Part shown: positions 17,861 to 26,318 of the stretch, piece after piece
How the letters are laid out: every line of letters begins with the position of its first letter
How positions within the stretch are numbered: position 1 is the stretch's first letter
DNA from: an uncultured Clostridia bacterium
GTDB taxonomy: Bacteria > Bacillota > Clostridia > Lachnospirales > Cellulosilyticaceae
DNA: 42,973 nt
Direction of reading: 5' to 3'
NCBI GenBank assembly: GCA_937981575.1
Contig: CALJNR010000004.1
Coordinates: 1 to 42,973 of the forward strand
Translations under genes and position numbers: made by a program
Notes under the pieces: generated by a model
What the model saw: only the letters and a program-made list of their open reading frames with translations
Database searches by the model: none
What the model was told of the DNA's origin: nothing

Positions 17861-19594
17861 TCAAGTATAAGTTAAAGGTATTTTGATTGTTATGGTCGTT
17901 CCCTCTTCAAGCCTGCTCTCTACCTTCATGCCATAATCTTGTCCATAATACAACTTTATCCTCTCATTCACATTTTTAACTCCAACACCAGATCCTTTCG
18001 TCTTTATTTCTTGCTCTTTATCCAAAAGTTTTTCAAGTGTTTCTTCAGTCATGCCTACTCCATTGTCCTTAATTTGATAAATAAGGGTATCCTCCTCTTT
18101 GCTTGCCGTAATAGTTATCATCCCTTTATCTGTAATATATTCAATGCCATGATATAAAGCATTTTCAATAAGCGGCTGTAAAATGAGTTTTAAAGTCATG
18201 GCCGACAGCAAGTCTTCATTTGCAATAACTTCAAATTCAAATCTCTTTTTGTAACGTATTTTTTGTATAGACAAGTAATTTCTTGCATGTTCAAGTTCTT
18301 CTCTAACTGTAATAATACTTCTTCCCGAGCTTATCCCTATCCTGAAAAACCTGGACAAAGCTGTTATCATCATAATAGCTTCTTCAGTCTTATCACTTTC
18401 TGCAAGCCAAATAATAGAATCAAGAGTATTATACAAGAAGTGCGGATTAATTTGAGATTGGAGTACTTCTAATTCCTTTTTGCGTTTGTCATCCTGTTCT
18501 TGCACAATTTTATCCATCAGCTCTTTAATTTTACTTACCATATTGTTAAAGCTTCTTGAGAGCTGCGCAGCAATATATTCGCCTCCCTCATCAATCTGAA
18601 TATCCAGTTTGCCCTCCTCTACAAGCTTCATAGACTTTTGAAGTTTATAAAGAGGGGATGATAACCTCGATGAAATAACTAGTGTCCCTATAATACTCAT
18701 CACCATTCCTATGAATAAAACAACGATTAAAAAGTTATTTAGTTCTGCATAAGTAAAAAGAATTTTATCAAGTCTCCAAGTAGCAACAATTTTCCATCCT
18801 GTATAACCAGCTGTTTTTACTGTAAAGAGAATCCTTTGATCCTCAATAATACGAATATAGTTGCCATCTTCTTTATAGCTAAGCTGCTCACTATATAAAT
18901 CTAGCTGCTCCTTATCCCCATAAATTATTTCTCCATTATCCGAAAGGATATAGATACTGCCTGCATCATCTTCTGAAATAGCCCCACAGATCGTTTCAAT
19001 GCCCCTCATATTCATATCAACCAGAAGAACTCCTTGTATGATCTTTCCATCTTCATTAAGTGTTACTGCACGGCTTAAGGAAATAACCCATTGATCATAG
19101 CCTTCAAAGAGTTCTTGCTTGTGAGGATTGGAAAAGTGAATGTTTTCAGGCCTCGCGAGAGCATTTCTAAACCAATCCTGATTGGTTACCTCTGCATCTT
19201 CCTTCAGCTTTGCGTACTGGCTGTTGGCAACAAGTTCCCCATTACTTTTAAATAAAACAAGACTAGCAATATCATTGTTGGTTGTTTGGATAACATTCAT
19301 TTCACCTGAAAAATTATAAGTAGAAATATTTTGCTTTTTTATAATTTTATAATAAAGCGTATTGGAAATGTTCATCATATTGCGTGTATAGGTATCTAGG
19401 CTGTACTTTACCTGCGTAAGCAGCTGATCTACAACTCTATTGGCATAAGCCTGGGATGTTGAGTTAAACTTTTCATACAATGAAATGCCGGTAAATAACA
19501 TGCCTAATATAATAATGGTTGTAAAATAAATAATCATAAGTGATTTAATACTATTAAGTCTTGAGGTTTGAATTCTCTTCCTAATCTTTGCCAT
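17861..19594 (-). CDS. YesM/LytS-type sensor histidine kinase with dCache-like domain
   Basis: This is a 577-residue membrane kinase. Order: basic N-tail, helix SLMIIYFTTIIILGMLFTGI (about 17-37), an extracellular dCache-like domain (about 45-280) including NQDWFRNALARPE and GWKIVATW, helix FLIVVLFIGMVMSIIGTLVI, HAMP, then the His_kinase domain with phosphorylated His in QSQINPHFLYNTLDSIIWL. The ATP domain shows ILQPLIENALYHGI, DNGVGM and GVGVKNVNERI. The start is the ATG at 19592-19594 behind GGAG, overlapping the regulator gene by 14 bases, which implies coupled translation. It lies 46 bases before the second binding-protein gene. It probably phosphorylates the regulator at 19581-21203. Confidence 0.9.
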   Translation of the reverse strand: MAKIRKRIQTSRLNSIKSLMIIYFTTIIILGMLFTGISLYEKFNSTSQAYANRVVDQLLTQVKYSLDTYTRNMMNISNTLYYKIIKKQNISTYNFSGEMNVIQTTNNDIASLVLFKSNGELVANSQYAKLKEDAEVTNQDWFRNALARPENIHFSNPHKQELFEGYDQWVISLSRAVTLNEDGKIIQGVLLVDMNMRGIETICGAISEDDAGSIYILSDNGEIIYGDKEQLDLYSEQLSYKEDGNYIRIIEDQRILFTVKTAGYTGWKIVATWRLDKILFTYAELNNFLIVVLFIGMVMSIIGTLVISSRLSSPLYKLQKSMKLVEEGKLDIQIDEGGEYIAAQLSRSFNNMVSKIKELMDKIVQEQDDKRKKELEVLQSQINPHFLYNTLDSIIWLAESDKTEEAIMMITALSRFFRIGISSGRSIITVREELEHARNYLSIQKIRYKKRFEFEVIANEDLLSAMTLKLILQPLIENALYHGIEYITDKGMITITASKEEDTLIYQIKDNGVGMTEETLEKLLDKEQEIKTKGSGVGVKNVNERIKLYYGQDYGMKVESRLEEGTTITIKIPLTYT

Positions 19595-21203
19595 TTCTGT
19601 ACTCCGTCGGGGATATACCTGTAGTTTTTTTAAATACATAGCTAAAATAATGGCCCTCTGAATAACCTACTTTGTTTCCTATATCAAACGCCTTAAGTTC
19701 TGTTGTTCGAAGAAGTTCTTTTGCCTTGTCAATTCTTATAAGTGTTAAATAACTTGTAAAAGTAAGCTTTGTTTCTTTCTTAAATAACGCAGAAAAATAG
19801 TTGGTTGAAATGTGCAGGTAGTTACATAACTTTTCTGCACTCAGTTCTTCATCAGAATAATTCTGCTTAATATAATCCTTAGCCCGTTCTATCAGTTCAT
19901 TTTTATTTGTATTTCTTTTAATGGATATTTCTTTTGAAATCATAAGACACAAGTGATGTAACCACTCTTTGATTTCTTCTTTTGTTTTGAAATTATTAAT
20001 GAGTGTCAGAAAGTTATCTTCTTTATTAAATAAACTTGACAAATCAAGAGCCATGGTCCTTTTTAACTTTAAAATACCCGAAATGATGTCCAGAATGTAG
20101 AGCTGATAGTCTTTAAGCGCCAAAGTAACCCCTTCTATTTTTCCGACTAAAGTGTCAATAATTTCCTCGATCTGTCTTGGATCCCCTACTCTTATAGCCC
20201 CCAAAAGTGTTCTTTCATCACTTTCATTAAAAGATATATCAACATAATGGGCAGGTTCTATATCCTCTATATAAATAATTTTATTGCTTCCAACAATGAC
20301 AGTATAATCAAGAGCTGCTAACGCATCTTCAAATGATTTATAGAGTAAAGGCTTAGAAGTACATACTGTCCCTACCCCAATTGTCACCGTAGTATTTAAA
20401 TATTTCTGCACTGTAATCCTAATTTGATCAAGGCCCAAAAATAGCTGCTCACTTGTTTTTGCCGATTCTCCTTCATCGAGCGGCATAACAAGCACAATTT
20501 CATTGAGTTTCATAAAAGCTGACCCCAAGCTTTTATTCTCTGCAATTTCTTCACAGATATTAAAAATCGCTATTTTAAGCAGGCTTTTATTTTTAGCAAA
20601 AGTAGAGTCGTCAACTTCTTTAATAAAATCATCAGGTCTTATAACTGCGACAATAAGATGTCCTGCATTTAACTTTAGATTGAAGCTTTTTATACTTTCA
20701 TCAATCACTTCCTCTGCAATATACTCAGATATCCAGTGGTTTAAAAATCTTTCCTTAAGAAGTGGCAGGCTCTTCTCATAATTCGCCTTAAGATTCTCAA
20801 TATTACTCATCGCTAATATTTCCTGATCAAGAAGTGCTTTAAGTTCTTTAAGAATTTCTTTCATCTCTATAGAGTTAATAGGTTTTAAAATATAACGCAT
20901 GACGCCTAGTTTAATGGCTACTTGAGCATATTCGAAATCGTCAAACCCAGATAGTATAATAACCTTTGTAGTTGGAAATCGATATTTAATATTTTCTGCA
21001 AGTTTAATGCCATCCATAAAGGGCATCTTGATATCTGTAAAAACAATATCCGGCATCGTCTTATCGATAATATCCAATGCTTCCATACCATTTTCTGCTT
21101 CACCAACTACACAAAATCCAAGCTCTTCCCATTTGATTTTATTAATAATTCCTTTACGAATCTCCTCTTCATCATCAACCAAAAGTATCTTGTAAAGACT
21201 CAT
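19581..21203 (-). CDS. YesN-type response regulator with AraC DNA-binding domain
   Basis: This 540-residue regulator has an N-terminal receiver domain (acidic pair in LLVDDEEEIRKG, phospho-acceptor Asp57 in VFTDIKMPFMDG, Lys in YILKPINS), a long helical middle part (about 130-430) and a C-terminal AraC-type double helix-turn-helix (about 435-540: LSAEKLCNYLHISTNYFSAL ... AFDIGNKVGYSEGHYFSYVF). This architecture is usual for YesN partners of YesM kinases that control sugar uptake genes. The ATG follows GGGAGG. It is the first gene of the operon with the kinase and the second binding protein; the mglB promoter is the likely target by position. Confidence 0.92.
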   Translation of the reverse strand: MSLYKILLVDDEEEIRKGIINKIKWEELGFCVVGEAENGMEALDIIDKTMPDIVFTDIKMPFMDGIKLAENIKYRFPTTKVIILSGFDDFEYAQVAIKLGVMRYILKPINSIEMKEILKELKALLDQEILAMSNIENLKANYEKSLPLLKERFLNHWISEYIAEEVIDESIKSFNLKLNAGHLIVAVIRPDDFIKEVDDSTFAKNKSLLKIAIFNICEEIAENKSLGSAFMKLNEIVLVMPLDEGESAKTSEQLFLGLDQIRITVQKYLNTTVTIGVGTVCTSKPLLYKSFEDALAALDYTVIVGSNKIIYIEDIEPAHYVDISFNESDERTLLGAIRVGDPRQIEEIIDTLVGKIEGVTLALKDYQLYILDIISGILKLKRTMALDLSSLFNKEDNFLTLINNFKTKEEIKEWLHHLCLMISKEISIKRNTNKNELIERAKDYIKQNYSDEELSAEKLCNYLHISTNYFSALFKKETKLTFTSYLTLIRIDKAKELLRTTELKAFDIGNKVGYSEGHYFSYVFKKTTGISPTEYRNGKD

Positions 21204-21405
21204 TTTTTTCCTCCCGAACTGTAGAAAACACTCTCAAGCAACTATATTTAAAAAAGTATATGTAGTTTTATGTTCAAATATCATAATTATATCATATTTC
21301 ACTAAAGTAATTAAGTCTATATTAACTATTTTCATAACTTTCCACAACCCCTAATATTATATTCTTAACTTCCGGCTAAATAGATGTATAAATTTAAAAT
21401 CAGTT

Positions 21406-21510
21406 TTCTGAACATGATTAGTTTATCAGAAGGCGGTAATACTCTTATATAAGAGTTACGAGCAGATTGATTTTAAATAAGATATATGTTAAAGTCATTG
21501 TGTATATCTT
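21406..21510 (+). promoter_or_regulatory. Hairpin-rich leader of asnB
   Basis: Three successive inverted repeats precede asnB: TTCTGA/TCAGAA (21406-21431), the perfect palindrome ACTCTTATATAAGAGT (21441-21456), and AAGATATA/TATATCTT (21479-21510), the last ending 2 bases before the AAAGGGG ribosome site. No T-box sequence is present. Whether these are RNA stems or protein sites is open. Confidence 0.4.
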
Positions 21511-21529
21511 AAGAAAGGGGCCCTTACAT

Positions 21530-23356
21530 ATGTGCGGCTTTTGTGGCTTTATAGATACAGATTTAGATAATAAAGATTTAGTTTTAACAAACATGATGGA
21601 TAAAATAGCACACCGCGGGCCTGACAGCTCCGGTAAATATATTGATGATTCTATTGGAATGGGCTTTAGGCGTCTCAGTTTTTTAGATCTTGCTGCCGGC
21701 GCTCAGCCTCTTTATAATGAAACCGGCCGTTATGTACTTACTTTTAACGGAGAAATTTATAACTTCCAAAGCATTAGAGAAACCCTTATTGCAAGAGGGC
21801 ACGAATTTAAAACCCATAGTGATTCAGAAGTCCTTATTCATGGTTATGAAGAATATGGCACTTCACTTTTGTCCCATTTAAGAGGAATGTTCGCTTTTGT
21901 TATTTGGGACAAAGAGACTCAAACCTTATTTGGGGCAAGAGACTTTTTTGGTATTAAGCCGTTTTATTATACTGTTACAGATAATACTTTTGTATATGCT
22001 TCAGAGATCAAATCTCTTCTTCAGCATCCAAATGTAAAAAAAGAACTTAACGAAGAAGCTTTGGAAACCTATTTAACCTTCCAGTATTCTGCTCTTCCTG
22101 AAACATTTTTCAAAGGTATTTTCAAACTCCCCCCTGCCCATTACTTTCTCATTAAAGAAGGCAAAATGACTGTGCATCGTTATTGGGAGCCCATCTTTAG
22201 TGCAACTGGCGGAAGCCTTGAGGAATATGTTGATAAAATAGATGCGCAAATGAAAGAATCTATAGAAGCACATAAAATCAGTGATGTAGAAGTAGGCTGC
22301 TTTTTATCCAGCGGAGTAGATTCAAGTTATGTTGCCAGCTGTTTTAATGGAGATAATACATTTACGGTAGGCTTTGACAATGAAAATTATAATGAAATAA
22401 GTTACGCTAAAGAACTTTCAAAAGAGATTAACATTCCTAATAAGCATAAAGTTATTTCTCCAGAAGAGTATTGGGAGGTGCTGCCTAAAGTTCAGTATCA
22501 TATGGACGAGCCCCTAGCTGACCCTTCAGCCGTCGCTCTCTATTTTGTCAGCGAATTGGCAAGCAAACACGTTAAAGGCGTTTTATCCGGCGAAGGGGCC
22601 GATGAACTTTTCGGTGGTTATAATATTTACAAAGAACCAATAGATACTGCCGGCTACCGAAGACTTCCTAAATTCTTTAGAAAGCTTTTAGCACTTGCTG
22701 CTTCACTCATTCCTTTTAAATTTAAAGGAAAGAACTTTTTAATGCGTGCCAGTAAAGATATTGAAGAACGGTTTATTGGAAATGCTTTTATGTTTTCTGC
22801 AAAAGAGCGCAAAGCATTACTTAAAGCTTCTTCAAATGCACCTGATCCTTTCGAACTTGTAAAACCGCTCTATGATAAAGTGAAAAACCTTGAAGATGTT
22901 ACTAAAATGCAGTATGTTGATATGCATATGTGGCTGGCAGGAGATATTCTTTTAAAAGCTGATAAAATGAGTATGGCTCATTCTTTAGAACTTCGAGTTC
23001 CTTTTCTGGATAAAAAGGTTTTTGAGGTAGCTGCCACCGTTCCTGTTTCTTATAAGGTTAATAAAGAAAATACCAAATACGCCATGCGTCTTGCTGCCAA
23101 ACGCAACCTGCCACAAGCAGTAGCTAATAAGAAAAAACTAGGGTTTCCGGTTCCAATCAGAGTATGGCTCAAGGAAGAAAAATACTACCATATTGTAAAA
23201 GAAACTTTTACAAATACTGCTGCAGACAAATACTTTGACACGCAAAAGCTAGTAAACTTACTCGATCAGCACCGTCAAGGCAAAGCTGATAACAGCCGCA
23301 AGATATGGACAATCTTTATGTTTCTTGTATGGCATAAAGTTTATTTTGAATCTTAA
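21530..23356 (+). CDS. asnB: Asparagine synthase (glutamine-hydrolysing)
   Basis: This enzyme makes asparagine from aspartate, ATP and glutamine. The 608 residues begin MCGFCGF, so Cys2 becomes the N-terminal nucleophile of the glutaminase domain; this fixes the start at 21530 even though the frame is open further upstream. The glutaminase domain shows AHRGPDSSG and FNGEIYNF. The synthetase domain has the ATP loop SSGVDSSYVAS (about residue 260) and GEGADELFGGYN. The ATG follows AAAGGGG. It is transcribed divergently from the galactose regulator and ends at a long shared hairpin. Confidence 0.95.
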   Translation: MCGFCGFIDTDLDNKDLVLTNMMDKIAHRGPDSSGKYIDDSIGMGFRRLSFLDLAAGAQPLYNETGRYVLTFNGEIYNFQSIRETLIARGHEFKTHSDSEVLIHGYEEYGTSLLSHLRGMFAFVIWDKETQTLFGARDFFGIKPFYYTVTDNTFVYASEIKSLLQHPNVKKELNEEALETYLTFQYSALPETFFKGIFKLPPAHYFLIKEGKMTVHRYWEPIFSATGGSLEEYVDKIDAQMKESIEAHKISDVEVGCFLSSGVDSSYVASCFNGDNTFTVGFDNENYNEISYAKELSKEINIPNKHKVISPEEYWEVLPKVQYHMDEPLADPSAVALYFVSELASKHVKGVLSGEGADELFGGYNIYKEPIDTAGYRRLPKFFRKLLALAASLIPFKFKGKNFLMRASKDIEERFIGNAFMFSAKERKALLKASSNAPDPFELVKPLYDKVKNLEDVTKMQYVDMHMWLAGDILLKADKMSMAHSLELRVPFLDKKVFEVAATVPVSYKVNKENTKYAMRLAAKRNLPQAVANKKKLGFPVPIRVWLKEEKYYHIVKETFTNTAADKYFDTQKLVNLLDQHRQGKADNSRKIWTIFMFLVWHKVYFES

Positions 23357-23365
23357 TGGTTATTT

Positions 23366-23425
23366 GACCAATAATAAAGAGAGTATGAAAAGCATTTGCT
23401 TTCCATACTCTCTTTATTATTGGTC
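23366..23425. terminator. Very long bidirectional terminator hairpin
   Basis: The 22-base arm 23366-23387 is the exact reverse complement of 23404-23425, and a further near-match (GAAAAGC/GCTTTC) extends the stem. It lies 10 bases after asnB. Its right arm contains the last codons and stop of the convergent HIT gene (stop at 23417), so the gene end and terminator are shared. Confidence 0.85.
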
Positions 23426-23839
23426 TTTACACCTTTTAATCTTCTCAAGCATTTCTGCTAATTCCTCTAAAGTCGTGTCCTGACGAGATGTTTGATTTAG
23501 CTTTACCCCATCTCCATATTTTCTTGGGATAAGATGCAAATGAAAATGAAAGACTGCTTGTCCAGAGGCCTCGCCATTATTCTGAACAATATTAATCCCA
23601 TCAGCCCCTGTTGCCTTTTTCAAAAGTACAGCTATTTTTTTAGCTAGTGGATAAATACCTGTAGCGATTTCTTCAGACATATCAAATATATCCTGACAAT
23701 GGGGTTTTGGCAGAATAAGTGCATGTCCTTCTGTTGCCGGAAATCTATCCAAAATCACTTTATAGACTTCATCTTCATATATTGTAAAGGATGGTACATC
23801 CCCACTTATAATTTTGCAAAAAATACAGTCTTTATTCAT
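23417..23839 (-). CDS. HIT-family nucleotide-binding hydrolase
   Basis: This is a 140-residue histidine-triad protein. The HFHLHLIPR motif (about 98-106) gives the catalytic His-x-His-x-His, and CIFCKIISGDVPS at the N-terminus is the usual beginning of the HinT/YcfF-like branch, whose CxxC can bind zinc with a later His. Members hydrolyse AMP-linked compounds such as aminoacyl-adenylates or AMP-lysine; the natural substrate here is unknown. The ATG follows AAGGGGA. It stands alone, 101 bases downstream of the flavodoxin fusion gene, and ends inside the terminator shared with asnB. Confidence 0.92.
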   Translation of the reverse strand: MNKDCIFCKIISGDVPSFTIYEDEVYKVILDRFPATEGHALILPKPHCQDIFDMSEEIATGIYPLAKKIAVLLKKATGADGINIVQNNGEASGQAVFHFHLHLIPRKYGDGVKLNQTSRQDTTLEELAEMLEKIKRCKDQ

Positions 23840-23940
23840 CTTTAGTCCCCTTCGATTTAAAATTTTTATAAGATTTCCTGAAAACTAAAAAAATTTGGGT
23901 GTTAACCTGACCTTAAGACAGGTCTCTCTTATACTAGTAA

Positions 23941-25116
23941 TCACTTCACCCCTGTAAAAGCTTGGTCTAGCTTAGGCAAAATGGCAAAATTGCCCTTCAC
24001 CTTAAGTTTTCCTAGCATAAATGCTTTTTGATAGGTTATTTTCTTAGTAAGAATTTCATTCAGCACTTCATCTGATAACATAAGTTCAACTGTTGGTGCA
24101 AGTGATGTATCGTCAATGTATTCACAGTCCCCATTTCTAATAATAATAAATCCTTGTTCATTAGAATTCGTAATGGTATACTTCAATACAAGCTGTAATG
24201 CTTTATCATGCTTTGCAACAAAATAATGGGGTATTTGCTGCAATCTCTTAACAGTTATCTGGGCATTCGCATGAACTGAGGGCTTTTTATAAATACCTGA
24301 GCTTATAGCGGTAAAGGCTTCCTTTGGAGCATCAATCTCTTCCTCACTTACTTGTTTTTTAAGCAAACTAGCAATTTCTTTTATCGTCTGCTCTTTAGTA
24401 GATAAATCTATGAGTGGTTTCGCTACAACCTCTTTTGGCTTTTCTACCCGAGACCCCTCTTTTAAAATATCTACAAAGTTCTTTACCTGAATTTCTGGCG
24501 CCGCAGAAACTTCATCTTCTTTTACCTTATTTACCAGCGGAACGTTTTCTGGAGATGAAGCAAAGAAATGAGCGGCCTCACCTGTTTTCAAATAGTGATA
24601 AATCTGTCTCTCCGTTGAAGAAATATTAGGCCTACTTTGTTTAATCAGCCTGTAAAAGTCTTCTGCCATACGTTCTAATCTGTTTGAAATATAATTAAAA
24701 TCAGAGCCTTTATTGAGACATATTTTATATCCTTCTGTTCCCCCAATTATACTCCAGTTTTTTAGAATCTTCTCTGCAGCCTCAACTTCCCCTAACCATT
24801 CACTGTATGTAATAGCTAAAATGGGCTTATCAAACTTCTCTGCATCATATACTGTCGCGCAATCAAAAAATGTCTGCATGGCCCCATGCACGGAAAGCAT
24901 CGGAACATTAGTTACCGCAATTACGCCTTTACTTGAATGAACCATTTCTACAACTTTATCCATTTCTTTCGTCTTTTTTCCATTAAAGTAAGGCAACTTG
25001 TTAAGTTCTATCAATTCTATTTCTACATCTAATTCTTTTAAAACTTTTATGATAATGGCTGTACTATCCTTCAAATACTGCGGTGTACACTGAGCAAGCA
25101 AAAATGCTATCTTCAT
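23941..25116 (-). CDS. Flavodoxin-like/SCP2-like two-domain protein
   Basis: This 391-residue protein appears to join two folds. Residues 1-165 resemble NADPH-dependent FMN reductases/flavodoxins (MKIAFLLAQCTP, KGVIAVTNVPMLSVHGAMQT, PILAITYSEWLG), though the usual FMN phosphate loop is not clear. Residues 165-290 are a charged linker rich in Lys, Glu and Pro. Residues 290-391 resemble SCP2 sterol-transfer domains (ALQLVLKYTITNSNEQGFIII, VELMLSDEVLNEILTKKITYQKAFMLGKLKVKGNFAILPKL). The family of the combination is not known to me. The ATG follows TAGGAGG. Its leader carries interleaved inverted repeats (25165-25248). SCP2 domains bind hydrophobic ligands, so a redox step on a lipid-like molecule is conceivable but unproven. 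Confidence 0.6.
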   Translation of the reverse strand: MKIAFLLAQCTPQYLKDSTAIIIKVLKELDVEIELIELNKLPYFNGKKTKEMDKVVEMVHSSKGVIAVTNVPMLSVHGAMQTFFDCATVYDAEKFDKPILAITYSEWLGEVEAAEKILKNWSIIGGTEGYKICLNKGSDFNYISNRLERMAEDFYRLIKQSRPNISSTERQIYHYLKTGEAAHFFASSPENVPLVNKVKEDEVSAAPEIQVKNFVDILKEGSRVEKPKEVVAKPLIDLSTKEQTIKEIASLLKKQVSEEEIDAPKEAFTAISSGIYKKPSVHANAQITVKRLQQIPHYFVAKHDKALQLVLKYTITNSNEQGFIIIRNGDCEYIDDTSLAPTVELMLSDEVLNEILTKKITYQKAFMLGKLKVKGNFAILPKLDQAFTGVK

Positions 25117-25164
25117 TATAGTTATTCCTCCTACATCTAGTAGTTACAACGAAATTCTATGGGC

Positions 25165-25248
25165 TTCACATCTTTAAATCTAAGTTATTCACGATGATAC
25201 ATGATGTGAAATCACTTGAGAAACAACTTTGCATAGATGAATAACTTA
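25165..25248 (-). promoter_or_regulatory. Interleaved inverted repeats, pseudoknot-like, in leader of the flavodoxin fusion gene
   Basis: Two perfect inverted repeats interlock. TTCACATC (25165-25172) pairs with GATGTGAA (25203-25210). TAAGTTATTCA (25181-25191) pairs with TGAATAACTTA (25238-25248). The order A-B-A'-B' means an RNA could form a pseudoknot or switch between two exclusive hairpins. It lies about 50 bases upstream of the start at 25116. Known riboswitch consensus patterns were not recognised. Confidence 0.55.
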
Positions 25249-25338
25249 AATATATATGTTGCTTCTCTATAATACATTACATTTACAGAATATTATACAA
25301 TCATTATACCTAAGTTTATTATTAAAGAAAAGCTTGTA

Positions 25339-26034
25339 CTATAAATAAGTTAAAGCTTCTGGTAAGTAATAGGATTTAATTTCTTCTATTTCCCAATACA
25401 CATAAAAAAGTTTTCTTTTGATAATAGCATGAATAAGATCACCTTTTTTAAAATATTTATACGTAGGATATTCGAGCAGCAGCTTATACTGTTTATCATT
25501 AGAAATCTTTGCAAGAATAACCTGTCCGCCCTCTTTACAGGCCTCTATCTTGAAGACAGCTTGTTCATAGGTAGTAGCCATTTCCACATAATCATTTTTC
25601 TTTTTCTTGTTTCTATAATAGCTTAAATCAATGACAAGAGGGTTCGTTCCAATAATCGGATCTTTGGTTATTTTATGAAGCATATTTCGCGCTCTATAAA
25701 GCCGCATATACTCTTGTCCATATAAATCAAGTATGGCCGGGGTATCTTTCTTGCTTATTTCACCACTATCTTTCAGGATATACTGATAAATATCCTGAAC
25801 GGTATAAACCAACTGATAGGCCTGAATTTCACTTAAATACTTTTTATTTTTGGGAATCCAATACAGTAACAGCTTATCAACCTCTATTTCCTGAATGCTC
25901 ATTATTTCTCCTGCAAGCTGATTACTATATAAGTAATTGGTAAATATCTCTATTCCTAACTTCTGCATTGAATAAACATATGAGTTGCTTTTAACGTGCT
26001 TGGTATATTCATTTATCCTTTCTAATAGGTTCAT
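25339..26034 (-). CDS. Protein of unknown function
   Basis: I do not recognise this 231-residue protein. It starts MNLLERINEYTKHVK at the ATG 26032-26034, 5 bases after GGAGG; the frame is open 17 codons further upstream without a ribosome site. It is mostly helical in its first two thirds (YLSEIQAYQLVYTVQDIYQYIL, MRLYRARNMLHKI) and ends in strand-rich sequence (QVILAKISNDKQYKLLLEYP, KGDLIHAIIKRKLFYVYWEIEEI). It is rich in Tyr and Lys, with no signal peptide or membrane helix. It lies upstream of the flavodoxin fusion on the same strand, 222 bases apart, so a shared transcript is possible but not evident. Confidence 0.7.
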   Translation of the reverse strand: MNLLERINEYTKHVKSNSYVYSMQKLGIEIFTNYLYSNQLAGEIMSIQEIEVDKLLLYWIPKNKKYLSEIQAYQLVYTVQDIYQYILKDSGEISKKDTPAILDLYGQEYMRLYRARNMLHKITKDPIIGTNPLVIDLSYYRNKKKKNDYVEMATTYEQAVFKIEACKEGGQVILAKISNDKQYKLLLEYPTYKYFKKGDLIHAIIKRKLFYVYWEIEEIKSYYLPEALTYL

Positions 26035-26226
26035 AGAATCCTCCATACATATGATATTTATCATTGGTATTAATATTCTATACAAAATAAGGATAATTTA
26101 TACCTATATATGGTAATCCAGGTAACCTTTAAATATGTAATAAGATGCTAAAAACAAGCCTATATACATCTCTAAATCGAATCCCCCCCAAATGTAACTT
26201 ATTTCCATTCTATTGTTGCAAAAGCA

Positions 26227-26254
26227 TAAAAAAAGGGCTCTATATACATAGAGC
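26227..26254 (-). terminator. Minus-strand terminator with no gene upstream
   Basis: GCTCTAT (26238-26244) pairs with ATAGAGC (26249-26255) over a 4-base loop; on the minus strand it is followed by CCTTTTTTT. The sequence it would terminate (26260-26677, minus strand) contains no convincing gene. It could end an unannotated small RNA, stop antisense transcripts, or act as an attenuator for the gene at 25339-26034. Confidence 0.6.
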
Positions 26255-26318
26255 ATTAAGGGATTGATATGTTGTTGTATAAGTTAACATCAACAAGAAT
26301 ATAAGAATAGATATAATA

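Noticed and set aside
21406..21529. T-box riboswitch before asnB
   Set aside because: The T-box core sequence and the typical stem I/antiterminator layout are absent.
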